From Casuarius casuarius (taxonomy: Eukaryota; Chordata; Aves; Casuariiformes; Casuariidae), in contig PTFA01000028.1 in NCBI GenBank assembly GCA_003342895.1, forward strand, positions 5,876,428 through 5,940,427: 64,000 bases of DNA, written 5' to 3'. The translations under genes and the position numbers were made by a program. Under the pieces are notes generated by a model that saw only the letters and a list, made by a program, of their open reading frames with translations, had not been told where the DNA came from and made no database searches. Numbering within the stretch: the stretch's first letter is position 1; every line of letters starts with the position of its first letter. Of the stretch, positions 41,527 to 54,100 are shown piece by piece.

Positions 41527-43526
41527 GGTCCATTAAACATTAAATCTATAACAATACATTCACTCAGTATACAAAAGGAAGTGTTCATAAAAACCATTAA
41601 CATGCTTTAAAAAGGCAAAGCTGTTTACCATTTTACAACTAGGTTCTTAGAATTCTGTCAAAGAAGTGTTACAGGTACTACAGACCACAACATTTGCAAA
41701 AAATGTTAAATAAACTAGCTAACCTCCGTTTCACTGGGCTACAGCTTAATAAAATAAAACCACACGTACACACCAAAAAAGTTCCCTTGAGATATTAAAA
41801 ACCTTAAAAAGGACTAAGTAAAAACCCCTCACCATTAAGAAAAAGTATTTCCATTTTGAATAGTTTGCATCCAGTTTTTGAACACGCCACACAAGAGACT
41901 AAACACCACAGACTTGTGGTAAGTAAAACGCAGGCAATTGACTGTATGTTCCTCGTAAATATTTTCCCAGCTTTTACATGATAAGTTGAAAAATTTATTT
42001 TCATTACTTTAAGTTTGCACAGATGTCCAACACCACCTAAGCACCTGGACATGTATCAGTAAGAGAAAAATAAAGCTAAAGTATGAGTAACATTACATTA
42101 TTTCCCTATAGTTTTCCAAAATTTTTCTTGGCTTCGGACTGAGAATTCTTTGGCAAAACCACAGCCCCCCTGCTGCACCCCGCAGCTCTGACTAACAAAA
42201 GCCTTGGAAGCTTTAAGATGTTGGAGAGATTTCAAAGCTGACAACTGCAACTCTAAAAAGTTTGTGCAAATGGCTTATATTCTACAGTAGTCGGAGCTAT
42301 CAGAGACTGGGAAATGGGGGAAGTCAATTTGGTTTATATTTTAAATAAATTCAAACTATTTTTTTAAATAATGTATTATTAAGCAGGTGGGGAACCATTC
42401 TAAACCAGGCGTGGGAAAAGAGATAAGTGGATTTAAGGCCTACTTGAAAACTACAAAATTTCTTCCGGCATTAGAAAGTGGTCGTCATGCCAATCTTCTG
42501 ACCTCAAGTCCAAAATTTCTGTTCCAAACACTGCTCTGCTTATCCATATCCTCATTTTGGGACACTCAGGCATTACGCCTTTTGGATGTTGAAAAGACAG
42601 AGATGTATTAGTTCCCAAGCTACATATCCTGTTAAGAGTATAAAAAGCCAAAGCTTTCTAAGCTCTTGACCCCTGGCACTCCCTTTTACAGTCATGTGAA
42701 ACACTCCGTTCAAACTAGTGTTTACAAAATTGAGCACACACAAAGTAAAATTTCACTGCACTGATTATGTGTTTTCCTCCCACAAGAACTTGCAAAGAAG
42801 GGGGACCAGGCCACTTCAGAAAACAAGATACAGTTTTCATAGAGAAAGAACTGATCCAAATATGAAATCATGATCCTCAACTTTGCTTCAACACTGCAGG
42901 TCCTCCTATAAAAAGGAAAGGATCATCTACAGCTGGCAAGGAAGTTTCTATCACTGAAGACAGCCCAATCGATAGGGAGCAGAGTGCAAGCTAAGCAGGT
43001 TTACAATGCCTTTAAAAACAAACGCAAGGAGAAAAGGGAAATAAAATGAAGCGATACGGTCTGCAAGGAAAAGACATACAATTGCTTCTAAAGCTCAGAA
43101 GTAAAGATGACAATAAAATTGTAGCTGCAGAAAATTTTGCTCATCTATTCATACATAATCTCGTGGTATTTTGTTTTATAAACTTATTTAGGAGAAAAGC
43201 TTAAATTGTTCATAGCACAGATCATTTATAGCATGTTATAAAAATGGACAGTGAATTATTTTGTTACCAATCAGTTCAGAGATCCCCATGACAATGCAGG
43301 CTGCTGGCTAAAGTTAAACTAGTGATATCTTGGGTTTCCAAAGTCTCCTGATGCATTGGTCAGAAATAGAGAGTTGTTAGAAATCAGCTGTTTTGCAAGT
43401 GGGATGGCTGCCTTAACAGCAACGTTCTAGCCCAGAAATGTCTGCACTAGTGGCTGATGAAGCAGTTATATGTGCATAGTTTATAATCTCAAAGCTCTTC
43501 TAGATTTGCAAAGGTGCTAAAACATA

Positions 43527-43542
43527 AAATAAATAAATAAAT
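43527..43542. repeat. (AAAT)n microsatellite
   Basis: Four AAAT units within the inferred SERINC5 3'UTR. Confidence 0.9.
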
Positions 43543-46537
43543 AGACATGCAGTGTTCACGATTCTGCGAGGAACAAGCCCTCTCTCCAGATTACGTATAT
43601 ATTAGCAACACTGAATTACCCGTTTCAGAAGAAAGTGGCCCATCCAGCAAGGATTTATTGAATTAGGCTGGGTAAGCATGAGCTTTTCAAACCTCATGGA
43701 AACTCTTCAAGTTCAAAGTTAAAAGTATCACATAAGCATGATTCTGATTTGCAATCACAGTGCAGTTCCTTAACCAGCATCCACCTGCAAGGGCAGCCCG
43801 CACACTTCGACGAACCAGGTGGTAAATAGCAAACAAGCAGATCCATTTGTTTTCCATGTGTTCTTCATAAGATTTCACGGTCTCATTTGTTAGTTCAGGA
43901 GTTTGGGTTTGGAGACTTGCTCTCTGAGTCTGTCCCCTTGGTTTTACCCCAGAAAAGAACCAATAATGATTTTGGCTCTCAGTTGCCTTTGTGAGAAAAA
44001 ATAAAATTGTTCCAGTCTCAGGCAGAAGTGCAGCAGTGAGCTTCCAAATAACTTTTCCTCCAACAGGGAATGTGAAAAAGTAGGACGACACCAATAAAAT
44101 AATTCCATCCTCCTGGCAGAACTAACTTCTGCCAATACCCCCGTTCCTCCAAGAGGCAATTAAACTATAACACTAGTTCAAATTCAAGTTAAACTAGAGG
44201 AAATGAGGACATGATCTCCAGTCTTCCTGTCTTTAAAACTGACAGCTTTCTCACTTCACACAGCTCAAAAATACTAGGGCAGAGAAACACAGCACAGGCC
44301 GTTTCCGTTCAGGAGCAAATCCCAAGAACAGTTGTGGTACAAAGTGCGTGTCCGTGCAGAGACACGGCACAGCTAACCACGTCAAGCAGGGCAGCTACCT
44401 CACTTGAAGGTGTGGAGAGAGAAAGTTCTGCTCACGGTTTAAATGCAAGTGTAAGCAACAACTACTCTCATTTATTTACTAAAGCATCAGACTATCTGTG
44501 AGTTTTCCCAGTTTATCTTCCCCTGCACAGTCATATCCCAAATCAGGCTCCCCCTCAGGAGCCCGTCAAGCACAGATTACGTGGTCTTCCACACGCACGG
44601 CGAGTACAACCGCATCGCGTGCACGCCGGGTGTAACGCACAAGGCAGGACCACCCAGCCACAGGCTCAGGTCAGGTTTTACAGTTCCAGTGCCACCTGAA
44701 TTATTAGCTCAGAGAGCAGTATGTATGAAGGCACTTAAAAAAATTAAAAAGCCCATTTGTGCAAACTGTTCACAATCTATGAACTGGACATCTGAATCTT
44801 AAAAATCCCAGTTCAGGATTTTATGAAGCAGTCGCATGTGGGAAGTTCACAGTACAGGTTTTACAACTAATGTTAAGTCTGTAATATTTGCCTGCCCTGC
44901 AGGAAGCCATTCCTCGCTAAGGAAATAGAGGCTTTGCACACTGAGGCGCCCAACAATCGCCGTTTCCTCAGAAAGGCCTCAGATCCACAGCTGGATCTGG
45001 GGCCTCTGTGCGGACAGCCAGGTCCAACTAAAAGTTATTTTTGGAGTCTTCTCCTACAATGCTAGCTTAGAAGCAGACAAAGCAGAGGACTCTCGCACGG
45101 CCTCATTCCCATCCTAGGTATACTGCAGACCTTGATATTTAAGGTCAGCAGCAGGTGGACTGGAAGGATGAAGGAGTAACTTAGCAAGGCAAGTGCTGTG
45201 TAAGAAGAACAGACTCATGCCTCACTCCGGAGTTTCCTCTTATGACCCTATTTCCTTCATAAAAAAAGCTATTTCCCTAAATACAAACTACAAAAAATGA
45301 GCACGAGGAGGCGTACAATGACTTTATGTAGGCCGGTACTGCCTACACAAAGTAACCATTTTTGTAAACAAATAAAAACACCCATTGACCAAGATATGTA
45401 CTAAGATCATCCACATTTGTGACCAAGACGCTTGTTATTAGATACAGAGAATGGTTACACCATTCCCTGCCCCTACAACTTGACATATTGCATGCCCTTC
45501 TTCTGTAGGGCTCCTTGCCCACAGATTGTTCTGTTATAAAAAACATTTTTAATTTTAATAAAATATGCTTGGTTTCTTATACTACAAGATATTTGTGACC
45601 AGAAGGCAACTCCTGCAAGCCTCTGAGCAGCATTTACCTGGGGAGGGGGTGAGAGTCTGGACTATCTCAGTTGCAGTTCTAACATTGAATCAAGATCGTT
45701 TGTCAGAGTAACTGCTACAAGTTAGGTGAGACGACTGTTAGTCTTCATTGTGCAGTCCATATGCTCTCATCTTGGAGATGGGACAGATAAACACTTCTAG
45801 TTTGTTAATGCATTAAAAAAGGCCCTTATGCTGGAAAAAGATCTGTGTGGCTGGACTCCAAATGCAGAGACATAGAGACGGGCCCTCATGCTATCAGAGC
45901 TCTTGGCAAGATTAGAACCTCCTAGCAGAAGCAAAAAAGAAAAAAAAGAAAGAAAGAGAAAAGATAAAAGCCTGCCTCTATTCTCCAGAGCTATTTGTTG
46001 CTTTCATAACTCAACTATTTTCTTCCCCTAAAAACAAACAAGGAGAAGAAGAGCAAGAGTTTCACCTCTGGGCAGACCTTCCCCCCAGTCTTCCTCCTCA
46101 TCAGATTACATGATAGGGGAATTTTGAGGGTTGGTGTGCTCCTGATCACAGGGGTAGGTACTGTAAGTTTACAGGACTGCAGATCTGTGGGTTTTGCTTG
46201 AGGTGAGAGAGCATGGAGCTGGGAAGATCGCACCTCTAGCGAGCTCTCCGCAGGGCAGGACCCCCACGATTCCAGAGCAACAAGGCAGCTAGAAATGTTA
46301 CAGACAGCAACAGCATGATTGGTATCTAGCACGTCACGGTTATTCACCAGCTGTGCATTAGCTATCAATTACTGCAACAGAACAAGACAGACATGCAAAT
46401 ATTTTGGCCATCTCATGGGCCTCTGTGTTGTGCTTTTCTCTATTCTGTACAAAGCATTGGGTGAAGATTTAAGGCTCAACTGTATTTAAGAAAAGAAATG
46501 CTACATAAGTTGATTTATATCCTGAATATTTTGCGTT

Positions 46538-46574
46538 TGAGAGTGAGAGTACGAGAGGGAGAGAGAGAGAGAGA
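46538..46574. repeat. (GA)n-rich tract
   Basis: GA repeats interrupted by TGAGAGTACGAGAGG, within the inferred SERINC5 3'UTR. On the transcript strand it is a CT-rich tract. Confidence 0.9.
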
Positions 46575-48035
46575 AGACTCTGAAACTAACATAAGTCATA
46601 AGTTTATCCCACAGGGATGTGGATATATAAAGTGAGTTCAACCTTATTCAGCATTAAAAATGTCTGAGGTGTTGTTCTGCCAGCAACTCATCTATTTAGA
46701 GCAACTAAAAGTGACGTGGTGGGGTTTCATATTCTGAAGTCAGCCATTTTTACTAAGTCAGCTGCTGCCACATTTGGGTTTTCTGGTTTTATTTTTTTGA
46801 CTGCTTATCCCACTGCTTGGAACATAAGTTCTCCAAAAAAAGTTTAGTCTCTATTAATGGAGTGGTTGGCTAACTCCCATTCCCATAGCAAAACTTGATT
46901 AACATCAACAGAGAAGTATAAAAATATAAAGTTAGAAAGATCATTTTCCAACCAACACAGGCAGAAAAGGAAGATAACACACTGCAGTCCTTTTTCTGAC
47001 TATCACTGCATTTTAAATATCGTAAAACTGGTAATGAAAACAGAACCCAAGAGCCCGGGAAATCTTTAGATACAAGTTGAAATAGCAGGTTACAATAGTA
47101 ACTGAGCACTTCACTTTTAAAGTTATCAGTTACTGGCAATGTTCCTGTAATTAGCATTCCTGCAACAGCAAACATTCTGAATAAAGAATGTACCGTATCT
47201 CATACCCCTGCACAGAACAGCTTGCAGTTAAATGATCGGGCAAAGCAAAACTGGTCAAAATTAAGAGTTTAAGAATTTGTGTGCAAAACACCCCTTCTGT
47301 TAATAATTGGACCAGTTTGGATTTACATAAAATATTCAGGTGCCTTTTTAAGTTATAATAGCATAAATACTCTGTTATCATTGGTACATTCCTTTCTCAT
47401 ACTAGGTTTGCAATAACTTAATATATTTAATATTTAGTTAAACAATTTTTAGTAGATGCTTTGGCAGTCAAATTCTTACATATTCTCTATTTCTACAAAA
47501 GTATTTAGGTGCATTTTTGGGGAAAAAAAAATATCTGGAGACTACTTAAAAGAATTATATGCTGTACAAAACAGCAGTCCAAACCATCACTGCAATTGCT
47601 GTAAAAGACATAGTTAATAAAAGACTATAAAAAGGAATGCATATTTGCTAGAAGATACCCAATATTCACAGGAAGGAAGAACATATATTTCCACCATTTT
47701 TTTTCTTTTCTTGCCAATGAAGTTGGAGAAAGATTGTCAGTTATTCTAAAAGCATTTCACTTATTCCAGTTTACGTAACATCATGTTTCCTACGCTCTAT
47801 ACATCAGTGTTACAAAAATCTTTGAACAGATACATTCCCTGGGACACCATTTGTTCATGACAATTAGAAAAGGTTAAAAAAAAGTCTTCAACCATTAGTT
47901 TTGTCTGAATAAAAGTTACTAACTAGTACATTATGAAAACTGGGCAATAGGTATTTCCTCACTATAAAGTGACTGCTTTACTTTCTTTCTAACAGAAAAA
48001 CAGAGGGGGGAAAAAAGAAAGCACCTTCTGAGTCT

Positions 48036-48183
48036 TCATACTGAGAACTGTCTTGTTGGGCAACAGAGCGGAGCAATTAGAGTCCATAAATACAGAAAGA
48101 CACAAACCCAACAGGAGACCATCTTAATCCAGAAGATGGACCAGGTTCCAGTGAAGAATTTTTCAATCTGAGCACTTTCATAA
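48036..48183 (-). CDS. SERINC5: SERINC5 last coding exon: TM10, C-terminus and stop
   Basis: Acceptor CTCTTTAACAG on the minus strand; phase 2 in. Encodes [20 protein letters not shown], then helix [20 protein letters not shown] and CPTRQFSV, then TGA. Nearly identical to mammals. Confidence 0.97.
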
Positions 48184-51100
48184 CTGTTAAAGAGAAAGAA
48201 AAAAAAAAAAAGCAATAAACTCACTGTGCACAACTATTCACATCTCAAGACTGCAGTACCCTCTGCTTTTCTGAGTGGGTCACAGACTTCAAGTAACTTA
48301 ACCCAGACCTGAAGCAGGAGAGAGCAGTTTTTTGCAAACAAAACCTTGCTCAGGGATCCCCCAGGAGAGACTTGGATCCTTTCTTCCAGCTTCCTACTTT
48401 ATCAGACGAGACACTCATCTTATGGTAGGAATTCCCATTCGTATCTCCCCTCTCTTAAATGCACAAAGACATTCATTTCTCATCTTTAAAGAAATACACT
48501 TACTGGAACCAATGAGTTACTGTCATCATCACATAGAGTGAAGCCAAGAAGAAAACAAAGTGGAAGTAGGCGTAACTGTACACTGTGCCTTTCTTTTCAT
48601 CATAAATCACAGTCTGGCCTCCTCTTTTTTCAGTGTGCTCTTCAGCATCAGCTGTAAGAGATGGGAAACAAGAAAGCTTTTGCAAACGTAATGAGAACTG
48701 AAAACAGCAGCTGGTTTCATGAAGCATAGATTAGATATAAGCAAAAAGTCTTTGGTGTGATTTAGCAAAGCCTGGTACAGAGCAACACTTGAACATTTTC
48801 TTGTCCTTAGGGCATGGGCCTAAGCCTTTATTAAAATAAATGAGACAGCCACTGAAATGCTGCCCTATATCAAGTTCCTGGCCTACCGGCTGTTTTTTGA
48901 GCATTTGGAGCATTTAAATTGTAATAGGCCTGCACAAAGGGCACCTCTTCCCAAACTCGGGCATGGGGAACAGGGACTGAAGGAGCCACAGAGCAGCTGA
49001 GCCCACAAATCTGGCAGTCACACCCACATACACGCAAAGAGCAGAGATTCCTCTTTGTATGTTCTGCTAAAGAGCCTTGTTTTAAGAAATTATTAACTAG
49101 CCTGCTGTTTTAAAATGATATTATTACACCTCTTGTTTCCCTTCCTCCTCTAATGTTTTGCTCGAGCATTTCAGCTGGTTCAGTTTGATGCACTACAGAA
49201 TTAGGATACAGGAATCTCTCCATCTGCAGCTGTGTCTTTACTTTCTTTGGTTTGGTCTGAAAGCCACAAGTTAGGTAAGCTGTGCAGTGAATAGGTAATT
49301 ACCATCTCCATCGGGCATACAGCAAAAGCAGCAACGAGCTACCTGTGAAAGAGACAACAGCAAGTGTAAGAGCCTAACAACCAAGAAACAGAACAGCTGG
49401 TGAGGAAGGTCTGCTGTGTCTAAACTACAGACACTAGTTTAGGAAAATCTACTTTGTATTTCCAAGCAACACAAAACTCAAATTAGGATTAGCCATGTAG
49501 TTCACAACAGCATTTTCTCAGCTTTGGTAAAACCTACTCAGTAAGCCTTGGTGCAAATTAACCACTCTTTAAGAATGACTCTATCAAGACATTTTACGTA
49601 ATTCAAGATCAAGCACTGGTAGTAGTAATACAGTGCAAGCAAGCTATGATAAATTGGTTGGAAAGCTACACTACAATGGCTGCGCATTTATATTTCAGAG
49701 TGGATTTACCTTCTTAAACTAGTATCTAAGTGCTTTTTAAAGAAAAATTTCCATACTGAAATGATGATGCAAGGAACTTTTGATATCCTGCTGATGGGAT
49801 GGAAATCAACTGCACAATCATAAGTCTGAAACGTAGTCATATTCTGTACCAAAATGGAGTCAGAATGAGTACGAATAAAGACTGTTGTTATCTCTTCATT
49901 TAAATTAGGATTTTTTTTTTTAAACTAACAGAAAAAGAAAAGCTGAAATTGTTCACTGATGGGTCTGACACTTCTTGTGTTGAGTGGTAATGTAAATGGG
50001 AAGAAAGATGCTGACAGTACAATAAATATGTAACTAAGTGCATTTTCTGCACCAGACCACAGTACAAGCCAGCACTTTCTGTACCGCATCACCAACATTA
50101 CTTGTTCTGATAGAATTCTACTTTGAGGTTTACTTTTGTTGTGGCCTGATAATGTATCCAAAAAATGAAAATGTATAATAGGCTTTTAACATTCAATTTC
50201 CAACAGAACTATCAAACTACAGTTTTTCTCATGCATACCTATGATTACATGTACTCTGCGTTCATAAATTAATGAAAAGACAAAAAGGATTCTAAGAGAT
50301 TAGTTGACAGTTTAACAAAAAAAATCTTATTTCATGTTTCAATAGATTAACAGGTTCTTTCTACTGTTATGCTGATTGTAGTGTTAGGTTTAGTTTCCTT
50401 TCATCTGTATCAGGTTTCTGAAACAAGTGCTGGGTTCCCCCACGTAATTTTTAAACTTAGCTGCATTTATCAGAAATTAAGTCATTGTGCATACAGTGAT
50501 GCAATTAGCAACACTGGCACACATAAAACTAGCCGTTCATAATGGCTAACTGTCCTCAGCTTGCACACTGAGACTTTCTGTATAATACAAGCAACTGCAG
50601 AATTATGTTTACATTTCTGGTGCAAAGACAAAGGCCCTTTATCACAGAGAAGACAATCAGAATGCAATTAGTTGCTCTTTGCCAGTCATTTCTTTATATT
50701 TACATTCAACAGCTCTTGTACCGCTCTTTAAAACCAATGGTCCAGAAATAATCCTCTTGGCAAGTGCTGCAGTGCACGAGCTCGACCTCCTCTGCAAACA
50801 GGCCACCTCCACCAGCCGGCAGCTCCAACTGCACCAGCCAGGGCCGACTCCTCGGTATGCAGCAGATACAGAGCAGATGTTAACCCTGAAGCTATAGACC
50901 ATACATTTTCCTAGCAGTAAAGACTCCTCAGCTGCAACCCCCAGCTGTGCCAGCATATCGAGCAGTGGTGATCCAGGAAACTCAATTAGGGAACTGAGGT
51001 GGGTTTTAATATTGTTCATGCTACAGTTTCACACACTTTTTGGTATCACAGGCTACATGCCAACCCTGCACCCCCGTTCTTCACTTCGCTGTGCCCTTGA

Positions 51101-54100
51101 ACAAGAGTTTGTGCAGCTTAACACTGAAAGGGAAAAATGGATGCATGTGAAGAGCAGCTATTTTCTCTCCAATTTCCCCCCCTGCTCGCTTCACCTCAGC
51201 ACAGGGTGGGAAGGGCCGACACGCCGTGACTGACCACAGCAGTCGGTGCAACAGCGAGGCAGAGCCTGGCACCTGAGCAATACGCAGGCAGGCAGCATAC
51301 TCAGAGAGCAAGCTCCTGTGCATGCTAAACTAGGTGCTATCTAAACTAGGTTTGCTTCCTCCCTTCCAACTGCTACACATACCCACTGCTTTATTAGATA
51401 CTACTGCATTTTTGGATGCTTGCAAGTACTTTGAACTTTGATTAAAGCCTGAAAAAATAAAAATTGAAGATGAAAATATCACCAAAGCAAAGTGAGCTAG
51501 AGATGGAGATGCATTCTCCAAACAGAATACATATTTTCAAAGTGTGACGCTATCAAGCATATGTATGCAATAACTGCTACACAGCAAAAACAGGATTGTT
51601 TCCCAGCATACTGGGGTTTTCCCAGGGTAAGTAGGGCAAAGAAATAAGCAGGTAGAATGAAGGTGCATGTGTTGAAGAAAATAGGGACAAAAAAAATAAT
51701 CTGAGGTGAAATTGCAGGTGAAAAGAAAGGTGATAATTAGGTGTGGAAATAAAAATAACAGATAAAAACCTGTGATCAAAAGCACTAATACTGCTTTTAA
51801 AACACAATCATGATTGAAAATGTTCAAATAAAAATAAAAATGCCCCACACTTCTTTATCTACATAGTTTCTTAGTGCCCAGCAGACTTTTCTCTTAAGTG
51901 AGAGAAAGAATGGGAAGATTATTTCAGTTCATAAATTAACCTCCAAGGGACTAGCAAGAGCTGCAGACGGGCCAGTGCGGACTCAACAAGTATTCTGGAA
52001 TTCCATACCCAGAGGCAAATAACACGCATGCTGCGAACGAGCTTTTGCCTCTACCTGATTACAGTTCAGTTAGTCATAAAAACAACAGGAGGAAAATAGT
52101 ATAAGGAAGTCTGCACAGAAATCTTGTGGGAGGAAGCAAGTACTCACTTCAGTTTCAGGTGTTGCATATATTCCCCTCAATGCTTCAGAGCTGGCACGTG
52201 TTGTTGAAGTCAAACTAGGAGCAAAAGAAGATAGTGTCAAAACCCGCAGTGTAACTATAAACCTGGAAGGGTGATTTTTCACTGCCACAGCAGTCTACTC
52301 TCGCTTTTGAGCTAAGCAATTGCCCAGATATAGCATCGAATGCTAAGCATGTGAAAAGTTTGTTCTGCACAAGTAGAAACCAGCCTGACAGACAGCCACT
52401 GGCTGACTCAGACTCGATCACAAACTTAAAAGTAGGTCACTCTTGAAAGGTGGTGAATTTACCACCAGCAAACACCAGGGACAACAGTGAATCGTTCCGA
52501 TCTGCGTTTCAGAACCGCTCTCCTCTGCTGGGTGCAACTGATACTTTTATATTAACTTCACAGCTACCACTTCAGCTCAGCACTTAATAAAAATGTTTCA
52601 GTGAAGGCTTTGCCAGTGAAGTAGCAGGTCACTTACAGCAGCCTGTTTTCAGGAGTGAATTACCAACCAGCACTGTCAGTATTTCAGCTGTTGGAAATCA
52701 CTTGCTTGTACGACTATACCTGTCTGGGGAGAATCCTTTCTAGTTTCTTCAGATTAGAAGCTTCTGTGTTTTGGGTAAAACATCTAATCATTCTGAAATT
52801 AAGTAGCAATACAAATGTTCCAGCTCAATTCTGCTCTATTTCTAGCCGTTACTGTGTTTGCATCAGGCTTATTATAAGCCCTCATTAGTCTGACCATGAC
52901 ATTGCATTTACAGGGAGGTAACTGCAAACCCCAGACTTACCAAGAATATAAAATGCAGCAGAACAGAATGGTAGTACCCAGGCCAGTAACGAGGTTTTCA
53001 TCTCTGTGCAGCCCTTGGCTAAATTCAGGTACACAGATTGTGATGTTCTGATTGTTTTCATCCAGGACTTCACAAAAACAAAACAAAACAAAAAACAAAA
53101 ACATTACTGAAGCTCATTTCATTGTATTTCAAAGCAGTTTACAGACTGAGCGTTTTCAGCAAAATAATTTTATTAGTTCAGATGTTAGGTAAGGACATTC
53201 CAGTCATTTTCTTCCTTCTTTTAGAAAGATCAAACAGAATAAATTCTGTAAACCTGAGCTGGCAGATTCTGTGTTTCAGATAGGACAAAAATGCAAGTTA
53301 GTAGGGCACTGAAGTTTTCCGCTTGTCAGAACAGACGAGCACATGGAAAAAGACTGCCTGATGCTCTAAGTAATAAGTTGAAAGTTTCCCAGCACTTCAC
53401 CCCAAGACTAAAAGGCCACATAACACTGAGATAAGATGGACTGCAGACCATAAATCTTTAAAAATCGTTCAGCAGGGGTCTTTGAGGACAGCTATGAAAT
53501 TCATACTCAGTGAAAAAATGCAGCGTGTGGCTGCTCTGTTCTTAGACTGATACAGAAGACCAAATAAAGAGAGATGCACTGGTTACAGTCAAGATTTTAT
53601 TTTAATATCTAAGCAAACACTGCTTTTAGGTTCCTGAAAAGAAACCAGTTTAGTCCTTGACATTCAAAAATGCATTCAGCTTTTTGGTGTCTGCTTTGGG
53701 TCAAAGCAGAGCAAAGTAGTAGTCTCCAGCTTCACCCTCAAAGCAGGCGATTACTGTTGCACCTTATCTCAATCAAGAGCTTTTTGAACCCCTGCTGTTT
53801 AAGCAAACTGCGTCCCCATCTCCTCCTTCCTTCCAGCAGCCACACTGTAACTCCATTGTGGCAGCACAACTTTGTGTAAGGCCAGAGGGCAAAACGCAAA
53901 AAAGACTACACCCAGGTTAAAGATAAACCTGAAGTCAGGCCCCCTGACCTTGCTGCCTGCAGGGCTGCACACACAGCTTTATCAGCACAAGACAGGGACA
54001 GCATGGAGGCGGGTGTAAATGAAGGGAGGCAAGACTTAAAGGAATGCTTTGTCTAGAGACATGTGGCATCTCCCACTTGGGTCTATCAGGCACACACTGG

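Larger units (their letters stand above)
41500..48035 (-). other. SERINC5: SERINC5 3' untranslated region (inferred extent)
   Basis: From the SERINC5 stop codon the minus strand runs through about 6.5 kb of AT-rich sequence without splice-linked exons or interspersed repeats I can recognise, down to an AATAAA with a GT-rich element. Long 3'UTRs are usual for this kind of gene. Intermediate poly(A) sites may be used, so the end is provisional. Minor simple repeats: AAAT-type at 43527-43542 and GA-rich at 46538-46574. Confidence 0.45.
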
